A DNA stretch of 64,000 nt from G963665925 sp963665925 (GTDB lineage: Bacteria; Bacillota; Clostridia; Peptostreptococcales; Acidaminobacteraceae). Location: positions 1,860,001 to 1,924,000 of the forward strand of contig OY762511.1 in NCBI GenBank assembly GCA_963665925.1, given 5' to 3'. The notes under the pieces were generated by a model that was given only the letters and a program-made list of their open reading frames with translations, was not told the DNA's origin and made no database searches. A program made the translations under genes and the position numbers. Positions 49,633 to 57,884 of this stretch are shown one piece after another (the first letter of the stretch is position 1; each line of letters begins with the position of its first letter).

Positions 49633-50328
49633 ATGGTTTATAAAATCATGATTGTTGAAGATGAAGCAAGTATTCGTGATGTTGTTTCGAAATATATGGA
49701 AAATGCAGGATTTGAAGTCATTGAGGCAAAGGATGGATTTGAAGGCCTTGCCTTATTTGAGGAGAAAGCACCGCATCTGCTTGTTCTGGATGTCATGATG
49801 CCAGGCATATCCGGTTTTGATGTTCTGCGTGAGATTCGCCATGTTTCCAAAGTGCCAGTCATCATGCTGACTGCAAAGCAGGAGGAAATAGACCGTTTGG
49901 GCGGCTTTGATCTGGGGGCGGACGATTATGTTGGAAAGCCCTTCAGTCCCAGAGAACTCATCAAGCGCATTGAAGCGATCATGAGGCGGACCTATGGGGA
50001 TCTGGAAGCTGAAAGATACCTGGTCTGCGGTTCGCTTACCCTTGATATGGCCAAGCAGACACTTGTAAAAGATGGCGCTGAAGTGGAGATTACTTCAAAA
50101 GAGTTTGAACTTCTGAGAGTCTTCTTTTCCAATCAGAACCAGCTTTTGACTCGGGACCAACTCATTCAGGACGCATTCGGGTCCCAGTATGACGGTTTTG
50201 ACAGAAATATTGATTCCTATATAAAAAAGATCCGTCAGAAGATAGAAGAGAACACACGACAACCAAAGTATCTGCGCACCAAATACGGGGCCGGATATAT
50301 TTTTGGAGGCGATTCCAGTGACGATTAG
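49633..50328 (+). CDS. OmpR/PhoB family response regulator (231 aa)
   Basis: Receiver (phosphoacceptor Asp53 in LVLDVMMPG; Lys in GKPFSPREL) plus OmpR winged helix (about 130-228: VEITSKEFELLRVFFSNQNQLLTRDQLIQDAFG, RNIDSYIKKIRQKIE, RTKYGAGYIF). It should bind direct repeats with an 11-bp period; two such boxes lie upstream of the flanking SHOCT operon and the secreted protein gene. Overlaps the kinase gene. Confidence 0.95.
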   Translation: MVYKIMIVEDEASIRDVVSKYMENAGFEVIEAKDGFEGLALFEEKAPHLLVLDVMMPGISGFDVLREIRHVSKVPVIMLTAKQEEIDRLGGFDLGADDYVGKPFSPRELIKRIEAIMRRTYGDLEAERYLVCGSLTLDMAKQTLVKDGAEVEITSKEFELLRVFFSNQNQLLTRDQLIQDAFGSQYDGFDRNIDSYIKKIRQKIEENTRQPKYLRTKYGAGYIFGGDSSDD

Positions 50329-51673
50329 AAAACAACTCAGTATTATGATGGTTCTGATTATCATTGCGTCCATAGCAGTGAATTCTTTCATTTCGACCAA
50401 ATACATCGATCGGTATTTCAGAGGATACGTGAGTGAGCAATACGACAAGAATGTTGAAGACGTCATGATGTTTTCGGAAAACCTGCTGAAGGAAGGCATT
50501 CAAAATCGGTCGAGTGCACTTTCTGAACTGAATAATTTTGTGGATGACCCCATAGTCGGCATTGTAATTCTTGATGCAGAGGGCAATGAAATTGCTTCAG
50601 CACAGGACGCCATGTTCAGCATGCACAGGAATATGATGATGGGTAGGCGGTTTGATGTTGAAACAGATACCTATGCTCTTGCGGATGGACTCAGTGAAAT
50701 CGGTCAACTGCAGATTACGCGTAATAATGATGTTCAGAGTTCAGAAACCGTACGATTGTTTAAGATGGCCATGCTTACAGGCACCTTTATTTCAGCCTTG
50801 GTCGTTTTTGCACTCTCCTGGATTTTGATTCTGATTTCAAGCAAGCGTCTGACCAAAGGCATAACAGACACCGCAAATTATGCCAAATCCATAGAAATGG
50901 GCGGAGATCCCCCTGCTGAGAAATCTGGGGTTGTGGAAATCGAGAGTCTTCAGATGAGTCTGGAGAATCTGGCAAACAGACTGAAGCTTCAAAAGGCAGC
51001 TCGAAAGCAGAAGACAGACCAGCTGGCACATGAGACGAGAACACCGTTGACAATCTTGAAAACGCACTGCGAAGGCGCTCTTGATGGCGTTATTGAACTG
51101 GACAGGACGCGACTTGAAAGCTGTATCAATGAAATTGAAAACCTGTCAGGACTCATTGAAAATATGAACGATGTCATAGAGTACGATGTCGAGATGAAGC
51201 CGCTTCAGCGTGCTGATTATGACCTGGTTTCTGAAGTCAGAAAGGTTATGAAGGGCCTTGGACTCCAGTTTCGAAACAAGGGGCTTTCTCTCGAATATTT
51301 AGGGCCGGAGGCCTTCAAAGTATATGAGGATGTCAATCTGTTGAATCAGGCCCTTTACAATCTCCTGACCAATGCCTATAAGTTTACACAAAATGGCGGG
51401 GTTGAGGTGCTTTTAAGTACTGGCCCTGATAATGCCTGGACCCTATCTGTAAAAGACACTGGGCTTGGCATTGCACCGGATGAAATCCAGAGAATCGATG
51501 AAGCCTATTACAGAAGCCCGTCTGCTAAGGAAACGGAGGGGGATGGACTGGGGCTTTATCTGACGCGGAAAAACATTGAACGCCTTGGCGGTCAGCTGAA
51601 GATTGCATCTGTTTTAGGGCAGGGGTCGGAATTTTCCATGATCTTTGGAAAAAATCCGCAAAATCATAATTGA
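50318..51673 (+). CDS. sensor histidine kinase, partner of the OmpR-type regulator (451 aa)
   Basis: Two membrane helices (about 9-27 and 145-170) enclose an extracytoplasmic sensor of about 115 residues containing a Met/His-rich stretch (FSMHRNMMMGRRF). A HAMP-like segment, the H box LAHETRTPLT (His238; the usual SHELRTPL is altered) and an HATPase domain (NLLTNAYKFTQN, DTGLGIAPDEI, GDGLGLYL) follow. Start GTG 50318: GGAGG is 8 bases upstream, and it overlaps the regulator stop. The Met/His-rich loop hints at sensing a metal or redox stress at the surface (inference). Confidence 0.92.
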   Translation: MTIRKQLSIMMVLIIIASIAVNSFISTKYIDRYFRGYVSEQYDKNVEDVMMFSENLLKEGIQNRSSALSELNNFVDDPIVGIVILDAEGNEIASAQDAMFSMHRNMMMGRRFDVETDTYALADGLSEIGQLQITRNNDVQSSETVRLFKMAMLTGTFISALVVFALSWILILISSKRLTKGITDTANYAKSIEMGGDPPAEKSGVVEIESLQMSLENLANRLKLQKAARKQKTDQLAHETRTPLTILKTHCEGALDGVIELDRTRLESCINEIENLSGLIENMNDVIEYDVEMKPLQRADYDLVSEVRKVMKGLGLQFRNKGLSLEYLGPEAFKVYEDVNLLNQALYNLLTNAYKFTQNGGVEVLLSTGPDNAWTLSVKDTGLGIAPDEIQRIDEAYYRSPSAKETEGDGLGLYLTRKNIERLGGQLKIASVLGQGSEFSMIFGKNPQNHN

Positions 51674-51694
51674 GTCATAATTGCCACTTATACT
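51664..51694 (+). promoter_or_regulatory. OmpR-type direct-repeat box with adjacent -10, upstream of the secreted Gly/Tyr/Met-rich protein
   Basis: Exact repeat TCATAATT (51664-51671 and 51675-51682), 11-bp period, then 6 bases and TATACT (51689-51694). The layout is identical to the box at 49039-49069, and both transcripts share GGATATGGAGG before the start. Confidence 0.72.
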
Positions 51695-51724
51695 AAAGCT
51701 GTAAACAAGGATATGGAGGCGAAA

Positions 51725-52519
51725 ATGATGAAAAAAATGAAAATTTTAGTATTTGTTCTACTCGCTGCGGCTTTTGCTGCAGGTACTGCATCTTATGCGG
51801 ATGCTGACGACGCACAGTATGGCAGATTTGGATACGGCAGAGGCTGTGCTGGCGGCGCAGCAGGCTATGGCATGGTTCAGGGATATGGCGCAGGCCAAGG
51901 ATACGGCATGGGTCCTGGATACATGATGGGATACGGTTACAATGGTCAGTGGGGACAGAGTACCACTTTCGATGCTGAAGACTTGAAGTCTATCGATGCG
52001 CTGACTGAAAATGTTGAAGCCTACCTTGATAATTTTGATGGCAATTTTGAAGTTCGTGAGATGATTGCCTTTTCAAACACCAGTTATTATGTGGCGGTTC
52101 TTGATGCGGACACAGGCGCGGGTGCCATGGAGCTTCTGGTCAACCCGGTCACAGGTGTGGTCTATCCAGAACATGGACCAGGCATGATGTGGAATACTGA
52201 ATACGATATGCATGGATTCCTCGATGACGATGACACCTATTTCCACAGAGGTATGGGAAGCTATTATTTTGCTTCTGATTATGATGAAGAAGATGCCATT
52301 GCAGAGACAGCTGCCTTAGAAAAGGCAAATGCCTATCTTGAAACCGCAAATACTGGTTGGGAAGCTGAAGAAGGCGCTTATGCCTTTCCGGGATACTATA
52401 CTTTCCATGTGCGTGAGGATGGCGAAGTCATTGGACTAATCAGCGTATTTGCCTATACGGGAGATGTCTGGTATCACAACTGGAATGGGACACTTCAGGA
52501 AATACATGAAATTGATTAG
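51725..52519 (+). CDS. secreted Gly/Tyr/Met-rich protein of unknown function (264 aa)
   Basis: Signal peptide (MMKKMKILVFVLLAAAFAAGTASYA), then a low-complexity region rich in Gly, Tyr and Met with repeated GYG and GQGYGMGPGYMMGYGY-like units (about 30-80). Two similar globular segments follow (VEAYLDNF...GVVYPEHGPGMMW and ANAYLETA...GDVWYHNW) that look like tandem PepSY-like repeats. Many His, Met and Asp residues (PEHGPGMMWN, DMHGFLDDDD) could bind metal. GGAGG fits ATG 51725 or 51728. The OmpR-type box just upstream ties it to the adjacent two-component system. Not recognised as a named family. Confidence 0.75.
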   Translation: MMKKMKILVFVLLAAAFAAGTASYADADDAQYGRFGYGRGCAGGAAGYGMVQGYGAGQGYGMGPGYMMGYGYNGQWGQSTTFDAEDLKSIDALTENVEAYLDNFDGNFEVREMIAFSNTSYYVAVLDADTGAGAMELLVNPVTGVVYPEHGPGMMWNTEYDMHGFLDDDDTYFHRGMGSYYFASDYDEEDAIAETAALEKANAYLETANTGWEAEEGAYAFPGYYTFHVREDGEVIGLISVFAYTGDVWYHNWNGTLQEIHEID

Positions 52520-52558
52520 CTTCTTACATGAACGATAATTAATCAAGTCTCTTGACAG

Positions 52559-52595
52559 ACTGTCTGAAAACCTCGGTTTTCAGACAGTCTTTTCT
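52559..52595 (+). terminator. rho-independent terminator
   Basis: Perfect 14-bp stem GACTGTCTGAAAAC / GTTTTCAGACAGTC with loop CTCG and trailing TTTTC. Confidence 0.93.
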
Positions 52596-52672
52596 AATGT
52601 CTTCAAGTCCAGTCAACAGCAAGGAAAAATCATTGTATAATAGAGTAAATACTGTACTAAAGGGAGGCAGAG

Positions 52673-55600
52673 ATGTATCGGAAACTGGTGTGGCTGCAAG
52701 TACTGGTACTGCTTGTGATTTCAATGACGCTACCCTCATTTGCTGAAGGGGATTCAAATCTCATAGGCGATGAGCAAAATGGCTATATGATTCCTACGGG
52801 AAGCTATGAAGCAATTAGTTTTACATCAGAGGAGGTCCCTGGACTCATCGTGGAATATCAGGGAATTATTGAGGCGAAGATTGAAAAATACAAGACGCGA
52901 TTGGCCGCAATGACAGAGCATTTTGATTTTGAAACGGCTGGCGAACAGGGACAAGAGCTTGAATACCATAAATGGCAGCGTGATGTTTATTATCCGTGGT
53001 TCATTAGCCTGCTTGAAAGCTATAAGACAACAGGGGTTTATGTGGGTTCAGCAAGTGGTCAGGCTGTACACGACGAATTCTACAATATGAGATTTACCCA
53101 AGAGGTATCAATTTATGGTGGCTATGATCAAGGCATAGTAGATACCTATATTCAGCTGGAAGCACTCGGAGAACTGACACACTTTCAGAAGGCACGGGAT
53201 GGCGGCCTTGATGGTGAAGGCGGTTTTGGAGGCGCAGTAATAGGCGGTGTCGCTGCACTTATTGGCCTTGGGGTCATAGGGAAAATCCGAGGTGGCGGCA
53301 AGAAGAAAAAGAAAGTCAAAAAGCCTAAGAAGAAGGGCAAAGTTACTGAAGACCCTCCTAACATAGAAGAGGATGCTTCTGATGATTCAGAGGAAGACCA
53401 GGATGAAACTTCAAAGCTTACCCTGAGTAAGACCATGCTGCCACTTGTTAGTGGAAGCGGCCAAACGGTGGAGCTGGTTGCCCGTGTTCTTGGAAATGGG
53501 GAAGACCAGTCCTGGATTTTCGACTATGAGAAGCTACCTGAGTTCATGGTGGTTATGTCTGCTGAAGGCAACAAGGCCAAGTTCAACATTGCAGAAAAGC
53601 GCCCTCTCCTTGGTGAAGATGAGCATATCAAAGAATACATAATGGAAATCCGGGCCAAGCGCGGCGAAGTTTCACACAGCCGTATTTTCAAAATAGTCGT
53701 TGGAAAAGAGGGTATGTTCCTGAGAACGGAAACACCACTGAAAATATATGCCGACATGGAAACGGAAACCGACCTGCGTGTTGGGGCAGTATGGTGTGTG
53801 GAAAATCAGTTTCAGACAGACTATACCCTGCTTGATAAAATTGAGTTTAAGTTTGTTGCAGATGATTATCCTTCAATTCAGATGTTTAAGGCTGCAAAAG
53901 TAGACTTCAATGTTCAGCCCCATTTTGTAGATGAGAATTTTGGTGTTGAGGGGGATTTTCACAGCATCTCATACAGGCTCAAAACAGAGCATGCCTTGCC
54001 ATCGCTTAAAGAGGGGGGCGACAGTACTGTCCATACGGGTCAGCTGCTTATTTCGTCGCGGGCGCACGGGCGTGAAGATTCCATTGAAATTTCAGTAGAG
54101 CTTCATCCCCCTGCTGAGCCTTCAAGAAGTCAGCGCATTGAGGAAGAATACAAGAACTGCATTTATATCATAGACCACTACGTCAAGAGTCCAAGACATC
54201 AGGAAATATTTAAAAATGAACTCAACCAGTGGAAAGAGCTGTGGGGACCGGAGCAGATTTTCAAGTTCCGCCATGAAGTCTGGGCGATCGCCCAGAAACT
54301 GATTCTCGCAGAAGGTGCAGAGGGCTATGACAAGATGGCGGACTATTATGACCGCATCGCTTTCACAAAGAAATGGACCATGTGGGCTGGTGATATCGCC
54401 TTTGAGGTTGTACTCAATGCCTATACCGGACTTGGACCACAAGGCGTATTGATTCAGACGTCGGCGAGTCTTTTCAAGGACACGGTCATTTCAGCAATTG
54501 AGTATATCCGTGACTGTTGGGTGGACGAAGAAAAATTCAGTGCCGAAGCCTGGTTTGATATGGAAATAGAAAAGTTTATCATGAGCGCACCAGGGCACAT
54601 GATTACGGCAGGAACCCTTAAAGGTGCCATCAGTGGCGGCAGGGCCATTGTCTATATGATCGTTTATACTGCGCTTATGGCTTTTGTAAACAGCATCAAC
54701 TGGAGTAAGTGGGGTGCAAACTGGGAAAACGGAGAGATGGATTTATCCGATCTTGCCCTCGACTTAAAGCATGCTTTTGAAGTTGCCTTTGAAGAGATGG
54801 GAAAAGCCCTGCTCAAAATGGGTCTGATTATGATGTTCTCTGCAGCCGCTATGAAATCGGCCCTTAGAAACGGAGAATACGTTCATCCCGATCATGTGCA
54901 GGCAAATGCACAGCAGAAGGCCATCACCGATGCACCTCAGACAAAGAAGGTTAACTTGCCTGAAAAACCGATGGACAGTGATTCCGTACAAAATGCATGC
55001 ATGGGCATATTCAAGGAAAATGATCTTGAAATTGTAACAGGAAAACCGGCTTATTCTGAAGCAGAACTGCCAGATATTATCACACGTATGGAAGCCAATT
55101 CTAAAAATGGGGTTGCGCGGCCGGAAGATGTACTGGCGATTCTGTCCGATACAGATGTCAACGCCAGCCGAACCATGAAGGGTGCACCAGAACGTCTTCA
55201 GAGAATATATGACCGCGGCAGAAGGGCTATTTACAAGGAACACGACCAGCACCTCATCGCCGAAATTTCAAAAATTAAAAACGATGCATGGTGTGACCGG
55301 GCACCGGATGGAAGACTCATGCCGCCTGAGTTCAGAATTCATGAGACATCGGGAGCATCCCTTTCACAGGACCGTGATTTTGGTATTCAGTACATGAAAC
55401 AGGGTGAATGGTTTGAAGTGACGGACTCTTACTGGAAGAAACTTTCTGATGACTGGTGGTTCAAAAGGACCGGCAAGACCGCAGAACAGCACAACCAAAT
55501 GGGCATGACACGCCATGGAGAGGAAGCATCTCTTGACTATGCTACGCAAAAATTCATAAATGGCAGACTCAAAAAGGTCACACCGAACATGAACAAGGTC

Positions 55601-55960
55601 TACAAGGGTGAAACCATACTTATAGACAGTATTTCACTTTCATCCATGTGGATTAACAAGACCAAGAATGCCAACTGTAAAGCCGAGGCCATCGCACAGA
55701 TCAAAAAGCTTCTGACTTCTCACGATAAAATCGTTAACAGCTATAAAAAGCAAGGTGTAGAAGTGCCCAAAACGACAACTAGAATGGATGCACTTATGGG
55801 CTTCATGAGAATGGCGGCAGACGATATGCGTGCGACACCTGAGTATATTGGAAAGCTTGAAAGTATTCTATCAAAGTATACGGACTGTGCATCGATAGAA
55901 GAAGCAGGCCGCGCCCTGTCGCTTCATATGGGCAACTTCAAATGTCAGAATAGGATGTGA
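52673..55960 (+). CDS. large membrane-anchored or exported protein of unknown function (1,095 aa)
   Basis: Not recognised. A signal-like N-terminus (1-24, ending FAEG) is followed by about 155 residues (30-180) with helical character, then a Gly-rich hydrophobic segment (184-203) ended by a dense Lys block (204-223) and an acidic block (231-246). This is the layout of a membrane helix with the remaining 870 residues inside the cell, if the leader is cleaved. About 250-480 looks beta-rich and Ig-like (LTLSKTMLPLVSGSGQTVELVARV). About 500-640 is helical. Two hydrophobic helices follow (about 640-680 and 715-735). The C-terminal 250 residues are charged and Trp/His/Tyr-bearing (DDWWFKRTGKTAEQHNQMGMTRHGEEAS). 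The plan resembles large polymorphic-toxin-like or ATPase-free delivery proteins, but no catalytic motif is certain. GGGAGG precedes the ATG. A zinc-ribbon gene follows after 4 bases. Confidence 0.8.
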   Translation: MYRKLVWLQVLVLLVISMTLPSFAEGDSNLIGDEQNGYMIPTGSYEAISFTSEEVPGLIVEYQGIIEAKIEKYKTRLAAMTEHFDFETAGEQGQELEYHKWQRDVYYPWFISLLESYKTTGVYVGSASGQAVHDEFYNMRFTQEVSIYGGYDQGIVDTYIQLEALGELTHFQKARDGGLDGEGGFGGAVIGGVAALIGLGVIGKIRGGGKKKKKVKKPKKKGKVTEDPPNIEEDASDDSEEDQDETSKLTLSKTMLPLVSGSGQTVELVARVLGNGEDQSWIFDYEKLPEFMVVMSAEGNKAKFNIAEKRPLLGEDEHIKEYIMEIRAKRGEVSHSRIFKIVVGKEGMFLRTETPLKIYADMETETDLRVGAVWCVENQFQTDYTLLDKIEFKFVADDYPSIQMFKAAKVDFNVQPHFVDENFGVEGDFHSISYRLKTEHALPSLKEGGDSTVHTGQLLISSRAHGREDSIEISVELHPPAEPSRSQRIEEEYKNCIYIIDHYVKSPRHQEIFKNELNQWKELWGPEQIFKFRHEVWAIAQKLILAEGAEGYDKMADYYDRIAFTKKWTMWAGDIAFEVVLNAYTGLGPQGVLIQTSASLFKDTVISAIEYIRDCWVDEEKFSAEAWFDMEIEKFIMSAPGHMITAGTLKGAISGGRAIVYMIVYTALMAFVNSINWSKWGANWENGEMDLSDLALDLKHAFEVAFEEMGKALLKMGLIMMFSAAAMKSALRNGEYVHPDHVQANAQQKAITDAPQTKKVNLPEKPMDSDSVQNACMGIFKENDLEIVTGKPAYSEAELPDIITRMEANSKNGVARPEDVLAILSDTDVNASRTMKGAPERLQRIYDRGRRAIYKEHDQHLIAEISKIKNDAWCDRAPDGRLMPPEFRIHETSGASLSQDRDFGIQYMKQGEWFEVTDSYWKKLSDDWWFKRTGKTAEQHNQMGMTRHGEEASLDYATQKFINGRLKKVTPNMNKVYKGETILIDSISLSSMWINKTKNANCKAEAIAQIKKLLTSHDKIVNSYKKQGVEVPKTTTRMDALMGFMRMAADDMRATPEYIGKLESILSKYTDCASIEEAGRALSLHMGNFKCQNRM

Positions 55961-55964
55961 TGAT

Positions 55965-56963
55965 GTGGACATTAAAAATATAGAAAGCAAGTTTTGGGAA
56001 CTTAAAGGCAAGCTTATGAGTGGCGTCATAGACCAGTCCACATTTGAAGCGGAAGTAAAGGAACTGAAAATTCGTGATGGCAGTGGTGACTGGTGGCGCC
56101 TGAATGAAACAAACGGAAAATGGACCCACTTTGACGGAGACAGCTGGGTAGAGGGCGGTATGCCTGAAGTGCCAGAAATACAGCCAGAAGCAGCGGTTCA
56201 GAGTGCTGTGTCCGAAAGCGCTGAAGTGCAGTACCACTTTGAGGCGCCTATTGATGAGGATGACTTTGACTTTGGCATTGAAGCGGACCACTTGTATGGT
56301 ACGCTGAAAGAACTTGAGAATGTCCGTCTTCCTGATGGATTCGAAGAAGCGCTGGCGTCTGGCAAGCAGCGGAAGTACGTGAAGCTCGAAGACGCTACAA
56401 AGAAGGAAAATATCAAAAAGAGCTGGAAACGCTATTTTGCAGATAAAAAAGATATTGAAATCCATGACGATGCGATTGATATGGAACCGGCGTCCGGCGT
56501 TGACACAGGCAGTTCAAACCTTGAAATGCAGCCTGCAGTAACAGGAACAAAGCCTCCAGTGCCTGTTGAAAAACTGGCCTTGGGTGGACTTGGAACGGCT
56601 GCAGCGGCTAAGATGACCTCTGCTGCCACAAGAAAAGTCAAGCAGAAGGCGGCTTCTGAGATTAAAGATGCTGTGAAGAAAAAACGCATAGACAAGCAAG
56701 CGGGTGAGCAAGCCCTGCCTGAAGCCCCTATGCGAGATGGCGGCGAACCAGAGCTGCGACGTTGTGCCCACTGTGGCAGCGTATTGAAGCCTGGCCTGAA
56801 ATTCTGTACGTCATGTGGAGAGAAAGTGGCGGAAGAGGCGGTTGAAGCTAGGAAGCTTGAGATGCCGGCAGTTGAAGCGGGAACTTGCCCAGCGTGTGGT
56901 TTTAAGAACAAGGAAAATGCCAAGTTCTGTATTAAGTGCGGCAGTAAGATGATGCAGAAGTAG
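55965..56963 (+). CDS. double zinc-ribbon protein of unknown function, partner of the preceding gene (332 aa)
   Basis: Starts with GTG 4 bases after the large gene, so the two are translationally linked. Residues 1-70 form a short helical piece plus a Trp-rich module (GDWWRLNETNGKWTHFDGDSW), a pattern seen at the N-termini of some zinc-ribbon, FHA or kinase scaffold proteins. The middle is acidic then Ala/Lys-rich. The C-terminus has two zinc ribbons, CAHCGSVLKPGLKFCTSCG and CPACGFKNKENAKFCIKCG. No membrane helix, so probably a cytosolic adaptor that could bind the Lys-rich inner part of its partner (inference). Confidence 0.85.
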   Translation: MDIKNIESKFWELKGKLMSGVIDQSTFEAEVKELKIRDGSGDWWRLNETNGKWTHFDGDSWVEGGMPEVPEIQPEAAVQSAVSESAEVQYHFEAPIDEDDFDFGIEADHLYGTLKELENVRLPDGFEEALASGKQRKYVKLEDATKKENIKKSWKRYFADKKDIEIHDDAIDMEPASGVDTGSSNLEMQPAVTGTKPPVPVEKLALGGLGTAAAAKMTSAATRKVKQKAASEIKDAVKKKRIDKQAGEQALPEAPMRDGGEPELRRCAHCGSVLKPGLKFCTSCGEKVAEEAVEARKLEMPAVEAGTCPACGFKNKENAKFCIKCGSKMMQK

Positions 56964-56994
56964 CATACGGATATCTGGATGGAAGAGGTGGCTT

Positions 56995-57696
56995 ATGACA
57001 GGTAAGGTCGCGGTTGTTACAGGCGGTGCGCAGGGGATTGGAAAGGCCATATGTGAAGCCTTTACAGCTGCTGGCGCCCATGTGTGTGTGATTGATATGC
57101 AGGATAACCCATATTTCACAGGAGATATTGCCTGTGAAAAAAACCTTGAGGCTTTCTGCCAAAAGGTCATACAGGAGTATGGACATATCGATTATCTGAT
57201 CAACAATGCCATGCTCTCAAGGGGTGGCATAGAAACCTGCTCCTATGCGGATTTCAATTATGTTATGAAGGTTGGCGTAAGTGCGCCCTATTACCTAAGC
57301 AAGCTCTTCAAGGACAAGTTTAATGAAGGCGGCTCTATTGTGAACATTTCATCCTCCAGATACATCATGAGCCAGGCCAATACGGAAAGCTATACTGCGG
57401 CAAAAGGGGCGATTACTTCAATGACGCATGCCCTGGCTGTATCCCTTTCTGGCAAGGTCAGAGTCAACGCCATTGCACCTGGGTGGATTGATACGACAGG
57501 CACTACCTTCAGTCCTGCAGATGAAAGACAGCACCCTGCTGGTCGTGTGGGTCGTCCTGACGATATCGCAAATGCAGTCCTTTTTCTCTGTAGTGATAAA
57601 AGCAGCTTTATGACTGGACAGGTCCTCGCCATAGATGGTGGAATGACGAAGCAAATGATTTACCATGACGACGGTGGGTGGACATATTGTGTTTAG
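56995..57696 (+). CDS. short-chain dehydrogenase/reductase (233 aa)
   Basis: Classical SDR: cofactor motif TGGAQGIG (residues 9-16), acidic VIDMQD after beta-2 suggesting NAD(H), NNAM, catalytic Ser in ISSSRYI and Tyr/Lys in SYTAAKGA, and PGWIDT after the active site. It is slightly shorter than usual between helix D and E. GGAAGAGG precedes the ATG. Substrate unknown. It follows the zinc-ribbon gene by 31 bases but may be unrelated to it. Confidence 0.9.
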   Translation: MTGKVAVVTGGAQGIGKAICEAFTAAGAHVCVIDMQDNPYFTGDIACEKNLEAFCQKVIQEYGHIDYLINNAMLSRGGIETCSYADFNYVMKVGVSAPYYLSKLFKDKFNEGGSIVNISSSRYIMSQANTESYTAAKGAITSMTHALAVSLSGKVRVNAIAPGWIDTTGTTFSPADERQHPAGRVGRPDDIANAVLFLCSDKSSFMTGQVLAIDGGMTKQMIYHDDGGWTYCV

Positions 57697-57884
57697 TATT
57701 TAACGTTCACTGGATATTTCCATAAAACCTATAAGAGTAAACACGATTTACGGGTCTGTTTATTGAATAAGGTACACAAAAAGAAAAGATTATTTGAAAT
57801 CCTATACACTGAATAGCCAATATGGTGTACAATAGGCATCGTTGGTTTGGACAAAAAACGTCCCGGTTAATAGGAGGTAGTGTC

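Noticed and set aside
54764..55252. 162-codon minus-strand frame opposite the 1,095-residue protein
   Set aside because: Phe/Cys/His-rich shadow of helical coding sequence, no ribosome site, no promoter.
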